This document shows, piece by piece, positions 8,310 to 17,088 of a DNA stretch of 64,000 bases. A model generated the notes under the pieces. The model saw only the letters and a program-made list of their open reading frames with translations, ran no database searches and was not told the origin of the DNA. The translations under genes and the position numbers were made by a program. How positions within the stretch are numbered: position 1 is the stretch's first letter; every line of letters begins with the position of its first letter. Origin of the DNA: Schaalia sp. ORNL0103 (GTDB lineage Bacteria > Actinomycetota > Actinomycetes > Actinomycetales > Actinomycetaceae); the NCBI RefSeq assembly GCF_019429565.1, contig NZ_JAHXSA010000001.1, positions 372,001 through 436,000 on the forward strand, written 5' to 3'.

Positions 8310-10745
8310 ATGCATCATCGCTCATGGAAGACCCTCATCGCGGGAGGAGCCGCGCTCGCCGTTGGCGTCACGCTCACCGCGTTCGGCGCCCCCGCCCACG
8401 CGGCCGGCGTCCCGGGGATCACCTCCGAGGCTCGCGCCCAGGACGAGGTCATGAACTACGCGGTCAACTTGACCGCCGACGCCTCCCACTACGACTTCAA
8501 CGCGGCCGTCTCCAAGGCCTCGGAAAACGGCGTCGTCCTGGCCCAGTACCCCGAATTCAACACCTTCTTCGTCCAGTCGGTGAAGGCTTCCTTCGCGCCG
8601 ACGCTCGGTAAGAGCCTCGTCGACGCCGGCATCTCTTACCAGTCGATTGGCCCCACCCGCTACAAGACGGTCACCGGCTCCGAGGTGCGCACCGATCAGC
8701 CGCAGGCCACTGCGGCCGAGGCCAACGCCGTCGCTGACGCCGCCGGCACCCGCTCGACCGGCCTGTCCGCCGACTCTCAGCTCAACGACTTCACCCCCGA
8801 CGAGGGCGACGCCAACGCCTGGGGCCTGGCCGCCATCAGTGCGCTCGACGCCCAGCAGGTCGACGTCCCCCTCGAGAAGGTCACCGTCGGCGTCATGGAC
8901 ACCGGCATCGACCCCGACCACAAGGACCTCAAGGAGCACCTCGACGCCTCGCGTTCCGTGGGCTGCCAGATCAACGGCATCCCCAGGCAGGCCCCTGCGG
9001 ACTGGAAGGATGACCACTACCACGGCACGCACGTCGCCGGTACCATCGCCGCCGCGCACAACGCCTACGGTGTGGACGGCGTCGCCCCCAGCGCCACGAT
9101 CGTCGCGATCAAGACCTCGAACGAGGCCGGCTCCTTCTACCCCGAGTACGTGGCCTGCGCCTTCGATTGGGCTGCCGAGCACGACATCGACGTGACGAAC
9201 TCCAGCTACTACATGGACCCCTACGCCTTCTGGATGCCCACCGAGGGCTCCCAGGCTGCGGGCCTCGAGGCTGCCTCGCGCGCGATCCGCTACGCGAAGA
9301 ACCACGGCGTCGTCAACATCGCCGCCGAGGGTAACGACAACGACGACCACGACAACCCGACGATCGATAAGGCATCGCCCAACGACGTCGAGGGCGCCGC
9401 GGTCGAGCGCAACGTGGCCGGCGGCATCGACGTGCCCGCCATGGTCAACGACTCGGTCGTCTCCGTGGCCGCCGTCGCCCTGCCCACCGGCACCGACCCG
9501 GCCATCGCGAAGCTCGAGCGTTCCAAGTTCTCCAACTACGGCAAGAACTCCGTGGACGTGGCCGCCCCCGGCTCGCGCATCTGGTCGACCCTGCCGACCT
9601 GGAAGAAGGATCCGCCCTTCGGTTACTTGTCCGGCACCTCGATGGCCTCCCCGCACGCTGCGGGCGTGGCCGCGCTGATCAAGCAGATCCACCCGGACTA
9701 CACGCCTGACCAGACCATCGCCCTGCTCAAGAAGCAGGCGGGCTACACCTACGACCGCCTCGCTGCGCCCGAGGACGGTAAGGAATACCGCGGCGCCGGC
9801 CTCGTCAACGCCCTGGCCGCCGTCCTCAAGGACCAGCCGCAGCCCGTCCTCGGCAGCCTCGAGTACTCCCACGACGGCGCCACCGACTGGCGTCCGCTCG
9901 CCGACGCGTCTGTCTCAGGCACCGTCTACGTGCGCACCACGGTCTCCGGCCCCGTCACCAAGGCCTCCCTGAAGGTCGGCGACAAGGAAGCCGTGACCGG
10001 CACCGGCACGGGCGCCTTCGAGGGTAACGAGGTCACGCTTGTGGCTGGCCCCTACAACGCGACCGACCTGATCGGCGACGCCCCCCACGTGGAGGTCACG
10101 GTTACCGCCGAGGGCCGCAACAAGGATGCCCGCGCCGATGACGACGTCAAGGACTCGATCCACTTCCACGTGGATGAATCCCTGCGCGCCGGCGGCGCCT
10201 GGACCAACAGCACCGATGGCTGGAAGTACTGCTACAACGACGGCTACTGCGCCCGCAGCAAGTACGTCACCATCGATGGCTCCACCTACTACTTCAACGG
10301 TGACGCCGTGATGGCGACCGGCTGGGTCACCTTCGACGCGGTATGGCACTGGATGACCCCGTCCGGCCGCATGGCGACGGGCTGGACCAAGGTCGACGGC
10401 TCCTGGTACTACCTCGATCCCGCCACCGGCGCCATGGCCACCGGCTGGGCCAACGTCGACGGCTCCTGGTACTACCTGAACGCCTCGGGCGCGATGGCCA
10501 CCGGCTGGGCCAACGTCGACGGCTCCTGGTACTACCTGAACGCCTCGGGCGCGATGGCCACCGGCTGGACCGCAGTGAACGGCAAGTGGTACTACCTGAC
10601 CGGCAACGGCGCGATGGCGATTGGCTGGGTCAACGACGGCGGCACCTGGTACTACCTCGATGCCTCCGGCAAGATGGTGACCGGTTGGGTCTCCATCGAC
10701 GGCACGCGCTACCACTTCGCGCCCTCCGGCGCCTGGCTCGGCTGA
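8310..10745 (+). CDS. Secreted S8 subtilisin-like serine protease with C-terminal cell-wall-binding-type repeats
   Basis: 811 residues from the ATG at 8310, seven bases after GAGG; an adjacent ATG at 8307 is the alternative. A Sec signal peptide (KTLIAGGAALAVGVTLTAFG, AHA cleavage region) is followed by an N-terminal prodomain. The catalytic triad is visible: Asp197 (VMDTGIDPDH), His238 (HGTHVAGT) and Ser444 (GTSMASPHAAG). After a linker domain, residues of about 650-811 form around eight 20-residue aromatic repeats of the GW...DGSWYYL...GAMATGW type, like choline-binding or glucan-binding repeats. These probably hold the enzyme on the cell surface; there is no LPXTG anchor. Likely an extracellular protease acting on host or peer proteins; the substrate is unknown. 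Confidence 0.93.
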   Translation: MHHRSWKTLIAGGAALAVGVTLTAFGAPAHAAGVPGITSEARAQDEVMNYAVNLTADASHYDFNAAVSKASENGVVLAQYPEFNTFFVQSVKASFAPTLGKSLVDAGISYQSIGPTRYKTVTGSEVRTDQPQATAAEANAVADAAGTRSTGLSADSQLNDFTPDEGDANAWGLAAISALDAQQVDVPLEKVTVGVMDTGIDPDHKDLKEHLDASRSVGCQINGIPRQAPADWKDDHYHGTHVAGTIAAAHNAYGVDGVAPSATIVAIKTSNEAGSFYPEYVACAFDWAAEHDIDVTNSSYYMDPYAFWMPTEGSQAAGLEAASRAIRYAKNHGVVNIAAEGNDNDDHDNPTIDKASPNDVEGAAVERNVAGGIDVPAMVNDSVVSVAAVALPTGTDPAIAKLERSKFSNYGKNSVDVAAPGSRIWSTLPTWKKDPPFGYLSGTSMASPHAAGVAALIKQIHPDYTPDQTIALLKKQAGYTYDRLAAPEDGKEYRGAGLVNALAAVLKDQPQPVLGSLEYSHDGATDWRPLADASVSGTVYVRTTVSGPVTKASLKVGDKEAVTGTGTGAFEGNEVTLVAGPYNATDLIGDAPHVEVTVTAEGRNKDARADDDVKDSIHFHVDESLRAGGAWTNSTDGWKYCYNDGYCARSKYVTIDGSTYYFNGDAVMATGWVTFDAVWHWMTPSGRMATGWTKVDGSWYYLDPATGAMATGWANVDGSWYYLNASGAMATGWANVDGSWYYLNASGAMATGWTAVNGKWYYLTGNGAMAIGWVNDGGTWYYLDASGKMVTGWVSIDGTRYHFAPSGAWLG
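10441..10560 (+). repeat. Two identical 60-bp tandem repeats in the subtilase gene
   Basis: 10441-10500 and 10501-10560 are identical base for base, each encoding one 20-residue wall-binding-type repeat. Flanking repeats have diverged, so this is a recent unit duplication and a likely site of copy-number variation between strains. Confidence 0.95.
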
Positions 10746-10757
10746 GCGAAAAGGGGA

Positions 10758-10787
10758 CGAGGCCGGGGCTGGGACGCTCCGGCCTCG
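10758..10787 (+). terminator. Hairpin after subtilase gene
   Basis: Stem CGAGGCCGG / CCGGCCTCG, 12 bp after the stop codon, with a 12-base loop. It has the same GGCCTCG core as other terminators in this window. Confidence 0.6.
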
Positions 10788-10848
10788 AACCCCGCGCTGA
10801 GCGCCTGATGCCGAGCGCACCTGGTGCCCAACGCAACTGAATACAACA

Positions 10849-10883
10849 GGGGCGGGTCCGAACGTATCGTTCGGACCCGCCCC
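10849..10883. terminator. Bidirectional terminator between convergent genes
   Basis: Perfect 16-bp stem GGGGCGGGTCCGAACG / CGTTCGGACCCGCCCC with a 3-base TAT loop, flanked by AACA and GTTGTT. It lies between the subtilase gene and the convergent oxidoreductase gene and can serve both. Confidence 0.8.
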
Positions 10884-10952
10884 GTTGTTCCCTCACGCGT
10901 CCCGGGAGGGATCCGGGCGCGCCCCCAACGGTACCCAGGGGCGCGATGGGGG

Positions 10953-12350
10953 TTACCCCAGGGAGTCGAAGAGGACCTGCAGGCCCTCACCCATGGTCGG
11001 GTGCGCGATCGGCAGGAAGCGCAGCTGCTCGTACGTCAGGCCTCCGGCCATGGCGACGTGCACGGCCGTGATGACCTCGGAGACGTTCGGGCCGATCAGC
11101 GTGGCGCCCAGGATCTGGTGCGTGTTCGCGTCGACGACGGCCTTCCAGAAGCCCTCGCCCGCGTAGCGCATCGTCTTGGCGCGCGGAATCGCGGCCGTGG
11201 GAACCTTCGCGATACGCACGTCGAGGCCGGCCTCGCGCGCCTCGCCTTCGGACAGGCCGATGCGGGCCAGCTCGGGGGTGGCAAACACGGCGTAGGGGAT
11301 CGTGCGGCCCTTCGTGGTGGTCGTCGGATCATCCAGGGACGCGCCGGTCAGCTGCGCGCGGATGATGCGGAAGTCAGACCAGGACGCGTGCGTGAACATG
11401 GGGGTGCCCGCGCAGTCGCCGGCCGCCCACACGCCCTCAGCGGAGGTGCGCAGGTGCTCATCGACCGCGACGAAACCGCGATCGGTGAGCTCAACCCCGG
11501 CCTCGTCCAGGCCGATGCCGTCCGTGTTGGGCACGCGACCCACGGCCACCAGGACCGCCTCGGCGGACACCGTGGAGCCGTCGGAGAGCGTCAGGGTGGT
11601 CGTGTTGCCCTCGCGGGAGGCCGACTCGGCGCGGCCAGGCACAATGCGCACGCCAGCGGCCTCAAGCCCGGCCTCGACGACGCGGGCGGCGTCCTCGTCC
11701 TCGCGAGGCAGCACGTGGTCACCCGAGGAGATGAGCGTGACGTCCACGCCGAACGTCGCCATCATCGACGCGAACTCCACGCCGATGTAGCTGGCGCCGA
11801 TGATCGCCAGGGAGGAGGGGAGCTCCTCGAGGCGCAGGATCTCCTCGTTCGTCCATGCGCCCGACTCCCACAGGCCGGGGATCGCCGGACGCGCCGGGCG
11901 CGAACCGAGGTTGATGAGGACGCGCTCGCCACGAATCGTGCGCTCGCCGCCGTCCTCCAGCGCGATGGTGACCGTGCGCTCGCCCGTGAAACGAGCCTCG
12001 CCGCGAATGAAATCCAGGCCGGGGGCCGCGAACATCTTCTCGTGCGCGCCGACCATGGCGCCGACGATGCCCTCCTTGTGGGCGCGGAGCTTGGCCAGGT
12101 CCACGTGCGCACCCTCGGTGCCGACGATGCCGAACGCCTCGTCCGAGCGGGCGTCACTGAGGCGACGAGCCGAGTTGACCAGCGACTTCGTGGGGATGCA
12201 GGCGACGTTAATGCAGGTGCCGCCGACGAACTGGCGCTCCACCATGGCGACCTTCCAGCCCGCCTTCGCGCGCTCCATTGCGAGGGACTTTCCGGCCTTG
12301 CCGCCGCCGACAACCAGCAGGTCGACGTTCTCGATTTCGTTCGTGGACAT
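10953..12350 (-). CDS. Pyridine nucleotide-disulfide oxidoreductase (FAD-dependent, mercuric/lipoamide reductase-like)
   Basis: 465 residues. An N-terminal FAD-binding Rossmann motif (VVGGGKAGKS) is followed by the redox-active disulfide in GGTCINVACIPTKS, a central NAD(P)H-binding motif (AIIGASYIGVEFA) and the second FAD site (VWAAGDCAGTPMFTH). The C-terminal dimer domain ends AHPTMGEGLQVLFDSLG, with the family's His-Pro pair. These features place it in the class I disulfide reductase family. The exact substrate (lipoamide, mercury-like, hypothiocyanite or another thiol) cannot be read from sequence. No partner enzyme genes adjoin it, which argues against a dedicated lipoamide dehydrogenase. 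Confidence 0.88.
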   Translation of the reverse strand: MSTNEIENVDLLVVGGGKAGKSLAMERAKAGWKVAMVERQFVGGTCINVACIPTKSLVNSARRLSDARSDEAFGIVGTEGAHVDLAKLRAHKEGIVGAMVGAHEKMFAAPGLDFIRGEARFTGERTVTIALEDGGERTIRGERVLINLGSRPARPAIPGLWESGAWTNEEILRLEELPSSLAIIGASYIGVEFASMMATFGVDVTLISSGDHVLPREDEDAARVVEAGLEAAGVRIVPGRAESASREGNTTTLTLSDGSTVSAEAVLVAVGRVPNTDGIGLDEAGVELTDRGFVAVDEHLRTSAEGVWAAGDCAGTPMFTHASWSDFRIIRAQLTGASLDDPTTTTKGRTIPYAVFATPELARIGLSEGEAREAGLDVRIAKVPTAAIPRAKTMRYAGEGFWKAVVDANTHQILGATLIGPNVSEVITAVHVAMAGGLTYEQLRFLPIAHPTMGEGLQVLFDSLG

Positions 12351-12532
12351 GTTTCTCCTTGGGTAGAACAGGGTTCCCTATTTCAACGCAGTGCGACCGG
12401 ATCTATTCCATCAACCAGAAATGTCCACCAGGTGGTCGCAGCACAGGTGTCTATTGTCACGATGTTTTGGCTGTATGACGCTCGTTTGGTGGGTGTAAGG
12501 GATCGAAGGGTCACATAGTGATCGTGCCGTTC

Positions 12533-12568
12533 GTTCAAACCCCCTTCGGCGTGCTTAGATTAGGGGTA
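12533..12568 (+). promoter_or_regulatory. Candidate leaderless promoter of the antitoxin-like gene
   Basis: TAGATT at 12556-12561 lies six bases before the ATG at 12568, and GTTCAA at 12533-12538 is 17 bases upstream. The spacing predicts transcription starting at or next to the start codon. No Shine-Dalgarno sequence is present. Confidence 0.45.
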
Positions 12569-12822
12569 TGAGGGCTCTAGAAATTGGTGATTTTAAAGAG
12601 GATGTGGGTGCCGCTTTGGCGCGCGCCTCATCCGGTGAAGTCGTTACGCTCACCGAGGAAGGCCAGCCTGTCGCCGAGCTGGGTCCCGTGCGCATGTCGA
12701 CCTACGCGCAGCTGCGCGAACTGGGCCTCGAGCGTCCCGCTATGGCGGACCTCGACGCCTACCAGATGCCGTCTAAGAACCTGCCCGACGGGCGGGGGAT
12801 CGTCGGCAAACTGGAGGATTGA
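12568..12822 (+). CDS. Phd/YefM-family antitoxin-like protein, no partner toxin
   Basis: 84 residues. The N-terminal part (MRALEIGDFKEDVGAALARASSGEVVTLTEEGQPVAELGPV) has the length and pattern of Phd/YefM antitoxins: a short strand, a helix, then a hydrophobic VTLTEEGQPVAEL strand pair used in DNA-binding dimers. The C-terminal 40 residues are unlike typical toxin-binding tails but include LELRPAM-like hydrophobics. No toxin gene follows: hrpB runs convergently and ends 29 bp away. It may be an orphan antitoxin, a solitary regulator or the remains of a module. Confidence 0.7.
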   Translation: MRALEIGDFKEDVGAALARASSGEVVTLTEEGQPVAELGPVRMSTYAQLRELGLERPAMADLDAYQMPSKNLPDGRGIVGKLED

Positions 12823-12850
12823 TCGCCTGGCGCGGGGGAGAGCGCGTGCG

Positions 12851-15451
12851 CTACCCCCGGCGCTTGGCGCGGTTCGTGGGCTCTGCGTTTAGCGGGTCCT
12901 CGGGCCACGGGTGCTTCGGATAGCGCCCGCGTAGTTGTGCGCGCACGTCCCGATACGGCCCCGCCCAAAACGACGTCAGATCAGAGGTAACAGCAGCGGG
13001 GCGACCCGCCGGATCCGTCAGATGCAGCACCAGGGGAACGCGCCCGTCCACCAGCCGGGGAGTATCCGTCCACCCGAACGCCTGCTGGACGCGCAGCATC
13101 AGCACCGGGTGCGCGCCGCTCCAGTCGATGGGGCGAGTCCCTCCGGAAGGAATCGGCATCTTTTCTGGCGCCAGTTCGTCGAGACGTGCAGCGTCAGGCC
13201 ACGGCAGCATCGAGCGCAGCGCGTCAAGCATCGACACGTTGCTCAAGGAACCACCCCGTGCGAGGCGCTTCGCCCAGGGGAGGAGCCACTCGTGGGCGCT
13301 GCCCGCGAGGGCCTCATCCGACACGTCGGGCCACGGGTCGCCGAGCACCTCGTGGAGCACCCGCATGCGCTCGCGCAGGGACGAGGCCTCCTTCCCCCAG
13401 CCCAGATCGCCCAGTCCGCGTGCGGCCAGGTGCTCGGCCACCAGCGCGATCGCCTCTTCTTCGCTCAGGGACGAGGCCGGGGCGCTCTTCAAGGGGATAG
13501 CTCCCAGGGCGCGCGTGCGGGTGGCTGTGAGAACTCCCTTGTCGATGGAGGCCTGCGTGCGGGTTTCCAGCAGTGCCGCGCCGGCCACCAGGGCGTCCTC
13601 CTCCGACAGCGGCACCGCCGCGAGAATACGCGCGTGGCGCGAGGCCGGCGCCCGGTCAATCGAGGCCACGGCCAGCCACTCCTGCCCCTCCAGGGGAGAG
13701 CCCTGCGGCAGCTCGGCGCCCACGCCGCCCGCCAAAATGTAGGCGGCTGATCCCGGTCGGCGCCGCGCGATCCACTCCGGGTACGCCAGCGCGCACGTCA
13801 GGGCCAGCTCGTCCTCCCGCGTGCGCGAGCCTGCCTCCTGGTGTGTAGCCACAACGGACGCGAGCGCGTCGTCCGACGCGGAATCCGGCAGACGCTGCGC
13901 CAGACGCTCCAAACGCGCCTGCGTCTCCTTCACCCGCGCCGCCTGCGCGTGCGTGCCTGCCGCGCCACTGGCGCCACCGCGACCCAGCCGACGCTCCAGC
14001 GCACCCAGGTCAGCCCCCGGCGCACGCACGTCCTCCGACAGGAGGGCCACAAAACGCGCCGCCTTCGACGTCCCCAGGATCGCGCTCGACGCCAGGAGGG
14101 CCCTGCCCAAGGGCGGGTCCAACGGCAGCGACGCCAGCGTGCGGCCGAGAGCGGTGGCGGCCCCGGCCTCGTCGATGGCGCCCAGGGAGGACAGGCGCTG
14201 CCCGGCGGCCTCCCACGTGCCTGCGGGTGGAGCGTCGAGCAGGGCGAGCTCCTCCACCGGGGTACCCCACGCGGCGACCTGGAGGCGGGCGTCCGTCAGG
14301 TCCTGCGTGGCGATGCCCGGCGCTGACTGCGCGGGCCTGCGGGCCAGATCCACCGAGTCCATGACGCGCACGGCGACGCCCGGGCCGGTGCGCGCGGCGC
14401 GGCCCGCACGCTGCTCGAGGCGGGCGAGGGCCGCCGGAACGGTCACGAGAGATGAGAGGGAACGCCCCGCGTCGAAGCGCGGCTCGCGCGCGAGCCCCGC
14501 GTCCACGACGACGGACACGCCGGGAACGGTGAGCGAGGATTCCGCGATGGACGTGGAGAGGATGACGCGGCGACTGGAAGCGGGGGAGAGCGCGCGGTCC
14601 TGCTCGGCGGCGCTCAGCTGTCCGTGCAGCGTCAGGACTGGAATATCGCCCAGGCGCAGGTTGCCTCGGACGGTCTCGATCTCTCCCACACCCGGCAAGA
14701 ACACCAGAACCGAGCCCTCGGTGGCGACGACCGTCTCCTCGACCGTGCGCGCGACGTGCGCGAGGTACTCGCGGCGCACACCCACGCGCTCGTTCCCGAT
14801 CGCGCCCACTGCCTCGACGCCGCGCGGAGGGGGAGCGTAGCGCAGCTCCAGCGGAAAAATATCGCCCGGAATATCAACGAGCGCGGGCTCCTCGCCCGTC
14901 GAGGCGCGCAGGAAATCAAGCGTTCGCGAGGCCTCGAGCGTCGCCGAGGTAAGTGCGACGAAAAGGTCATCGCGCAGCGCCGAGCGGGCGTCCAACGCGA
15001 ATGCCAGCGCCAGGTCAGTGTCCAGGTCGCGCTCGTGGAACTCGTCCACGATCAGGGCAGATACCCCGGGCAGCTCCGGGTCACGCTGCAGGCGGCGCAG
15101 CGCCACGCCCGGCGTCACCATCTCCACGCGCGTACGCTCGCTGACGCGCGAATCCCCGCGCACCGAATAGCCGACCTGCCCGCCGACCTCCTCGCCCAGT
15201 AGACGGGCGATCCGGCGAGCGGCAGCCCGTGCGGCCACCCTGCGCGGCTGCGTGACGAGAACCCGGGCGCTCGTGCCCGCTTCCGCCAATGCCACCGCCA
15301 CCGCGGGCGGCAGCAGCGTCGTCTTACCCGTGCCCGGAGGCGCCGTAATCACTGCGCAGCCGCCCGGCCGCGTCGCCGCCGCGATATCGCCCAGAGCGCG
15401 CGTGACCGGTAGCTGTGGCGGGTGTGAAACGAGTTCTTCGAGGGTGGGCAT
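12851..15451 (-). CDS. hrpB: ATP-dependent helicase HrpB
   Basis: 866 residues from the ATG at 15451 (MPTLEELVSHPPQL); a start at 15487 is possible, but neither has a strong ribosome site. Helicase motif I is APPGTGKTTLL, motif II is the DEAH-like DEFHERD, motif III is SAT, and motif VI is EQRAGRAARTGPG. The length and the C-terminal HrpB domain (near FGWTDTPRLVDGRVPLVLHL and PKHPWPEDP at the end) fit HrpB rather than HrpA. It is a DEAH/RHA-type helicase of unclear cellular role in bacteria. It is convergent with the antitoxin-like gene and divergent from phoH. Confidence 0.92.
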   Translation of the reverse strand: MPTLEELVSHPPQLPVTRALGDIAAATRPGGCAVITAPPGTGKTTLLPPAVAVALAEAGTSARVLVTQPRRVAARAAARRIARLLGEEVGGQVGYSVRGDSRVSERTRVEMVTPGVALRRLQRDPELPGVSALIVDEFHERDLDTDLALAFALDARSALRDDLFVALTSATLEASRTLDFLRASTGEEPALVDIPGDIFPLELRYAPPPRGVEAVGAIGNERVGVRREYLAHVARTVEETVVATEGSVLVFLPGVGEIETVRGNLRLGDIPVLTLHGQLSAAEQDRALSPASSRRVILSTSIAESSLTVPGVSVVVDAGLAREPRFDAGRSLSSLVTVPAALARLEQRAGRAARTGPGVAVRVMDSVDLARRPAQSAPGIATQDLTDARLQVAAWGTPVEELALLDAPPAGTWEAAGQRLSSLGAIDEAGAATALGRTLASLPLDPPLGRALLASSAILGTSKAARFVALLSEDVRAPGADLGALERRLGRGGASGAAGTHAQAARVKETQARLERLAQRLPDSASDDALASVVATHQEAGSRTREDELALTCALAYPEWIARRRPGSAAYILAGGVGAELPQGSPLEGQEWLAVASIDRAPASRHARILAAVPLSEEDALVAGAALLETRTQASIDKGVLTATRTRALGAIPLKSAPASSLSEEEAIALVAEHLAARGLGDLGWGKEASSLRERMRVLHEVLGDPWPDVSDEALAGSAHEWLLPWAKRLARGGSLSNVSMLDALRSMLPWPDAARLDELAPEKMPIPSGGTRPIDWSGAHPVLMLRVQQAFGWTDTPRLVDGRVPLVLHLTDPAGRPAAVTSDLTSFWAGPYRDVRAQLRGRYPKHPWPEDPLNAEPTNRAKRRG

Positions 15452-15574
15452 GGCTTCATTGTGCGTGTTCCCAGGGCGTCCATGCATCCGGGAACCATAC
15501 GCCGCGCCGCTCCGATGCGTCCGGGGTCACTGCGTGAGGAGGCACTGTGAAGCCTGTGGAGGGACGCTCCAGCG

Positions 15575-15590
15575 TAGAATGGGAGCAGTA
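15575..15590 (+). promoter_or_regulatory. Candidate -10 element just upstream of phoH
   Basis: TAGAAT at 15575-15580 lies nine bases before the phoH ATG, predicting a leader of only a few bases. It would drive the phoH-ybeY-corC-era operon. No clear -35 element is visible. Confidence 0.35.
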
Positions 15591-16642
15591 TGACTACGGA
15601 GAACACAGCGCCGGCGCTCGCGGCGGCCACCCTCGCACACACCACGGGGCGCGTCACCATCCCCGCAGACATGGACCCGATCGTGATTCTCGGCGTCGCG
15701 GACCAGGTTCTGCGCGCCCTCGAACGCGGCTTCCCGCACGTCCGTTTCCTCGTCACCGGGCGCGAAATCTCCCTGGCCGGCACCCAGGCCGACATTGACG
15801 TGGCCGCGGGCCTCCTCGAAGAACTCATCGGCATGGCCCGGCGCGGCACTGCCCTGGACGCCACCGCCGTCGAACAGGCCATCGGTCTGCTTGGACGCCT
15901 CACCTCGGGCGAGGCCCCCACGGAAGAAATCCTCTCCGCGCGCGGGCGTTCGATCCGTCCCAAGACCCCCGGCCAGAAGGCCTACACGGACGCCATCGAC
16001 CGCGCCACCGTCGTCTTCGGCATCGGCCCCGCCGGTACCGGCAAGACCTACCTGGCCATGGCCCAGGCCGTGCGCCGCCTCCTCTCCGGCGAGGTCCGCC
16101 GCATCGTCCTGACCCGCCCGGCCGTCGAGGCGGGGGAGAACCTCGGCTTCCTGCCCGGCTCCCTCACCGACAAGATCGACCCCTACCTGCGTCCCCTCTA
16201 CGACGCCCTGGGGGACATGCTCGACCCCGAGGCCCTGCCCAAGCTCATGGCCGCCGGCACGATCGAGGTCGCGCCCCTGGCGTACATGCGCGGACGCACC
16301 CTCAACGACTCCTTCATCATCCTGGACGAGGCCCAGAACACGACGGTCGGCCAGATGAAGATGTTCCTCACCCGCCTGGGTTTCGGCTCCAAGGTCGTCG
16401 TCACGGGCGACGCCTCGCAGATCGACCTGCCCGGCAGCCAGACTTCGGGCCTGTCCGTCGTCGAAAACATCCTCGGCGACATCGACGACATCGAGTTCTG
16501 CCACCTGACCAGCGCCGACGTCGTGCGCCACGAGCTGGTCGGCGCGATCATTGATGCCTACCAGCGCTTTGACGATCGAAATGCCGCGCGTCGTGCACGC
16601 GCGCGCAGCCACAACACCGCACGCAGGGAGTACACGTCATGA
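15590..16642 (+). CDS. PhoH-like ATPase
   Basis: 350 residues. The Walker A motif is GPAGTGKTYLAMAQAV (about residue 146) and Walker B is FIILDEAQNT (about 243), the hallmark of PhoH/YbeZ proteins. The N-terminal 100 residues resemble the KH-like extension found in this family. PhoH/YbeZ works with YbeY in ribosomal RNA and stress-related RNA processing. Here the ybeY gene follows with a 4-bp overlap (ATGA), so the two are translationally coupled. First gene of a five-gene block. Confidence 0.93.
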   Translation: MTTENTAPALAAATLAHTTGRVTIPADMDPIVILGVADQVLRALERGFPHVRFLVTGREISLAGTQADIDVAAGLLEELIGMARRGTALDATAVEQAIGLLGRLTSGEAPTEEILSARGRSIRPKTPGQKAYTDAIDRATVVFGIGPAGTGKTYLAMAQAVRRLLSGEVRRIVLTRPAVEAGENLGFLPGSLTDKIDPYLRPLYDALGDMLDPEALPKLMAAGTIEVAPLAYMRGRTLNDSFIILDEAQNTTVGQMKMFLTRLGFGSKVVVTGDASQIDLPGSQTSGLSVVENILGDIDDIEFCHLTSADVVRHELVGAIIDAYQRFDDRNAARRARARSHNTARREYTS

Positions 16643-17088
16643 CCGAGGTCATCAACGAGACCGACTACGAAATCAACGAAGCCGAGTTTTCCGCGCTGGC
16701 CGACTACGTGCTTGACCAGATGCACGTCAGCTCCGACGCGGAAGTCAACATCATCTTCATCGAGCCCGAGCCGATGGAAGACCTGCACGTGCGCTGGCTG
16801 GACCTGCCTGGCCCCACCGACGTCATGAGCTTCCCCATGGACGAGCTGCGCCCCGGCACGGCGGATCACCCCACGCCTCCCGGCATGCTCGGTGACATCT
16901 GCATCTGCCCGCAGGTCGCCGCCCGCCAGGCCGCCGAGTCCGGCCACAGCGCCGCCGAGGAGATGCTCCTCCTGGCCACGCACGGCATGCTGCACCTCCT
17001 GGGCTACGATCACGCCACCGACGCCGAGCGCGAGGTCATGTTCGCCCTCCAGCGCAAGCTCCTCCTGACCTTCCTGGCCACCCGATGA
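16639..17088 (+). CDS. ybeY: Endoribonuclease YbeY (rRNA maturation)
   Basis: 149 residues, normal family length. The zinc motif is HGMLHLLGYDH (about residues 115-125), whose three histidines bind the catalytic metal. Upstream is the conserved TDVMSFPMDE segment. YbeY is a single-strand RNase for 16S rRNA 3'-end maturation and 70S quality control. It overlaps phoH and corC by 4 bp each, an operon layout common in actinobacteria. Confidence 0.95.
   Translation: MTEVINETDYEINEAEFSALADYVLDQMHVSSDAEVNIIFIEPEPMEDLHVRWLDLPGPTDVMSFPMDELRPGTADHPTPPGMLGDICICPQVAARQAAESGHSAAEEMLLLATHGMLHLLGYDHATDAEREVMFALQRKLLLTFLATR

Noticed and set aside
8322-9872. 516-codon minus-strand ORF across the subtilase gene
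   Set aside because: Shadow of a strongly supported protease; sequence is Gly/Val/Asp low-complexity typical of reverse frames.
10824-12518. 564-codon plus-strand ORF opposite the oxidoreductase
   Set aside because: Shadow frame; the minus-strand gene has clear FAD, NAD and redox-disulfide motifs.
15452-15487. Longer hrpB start at 15487
   Set aside because: Twelve extra residues without conservation pattern or ribosome site; kept as an alternative only.
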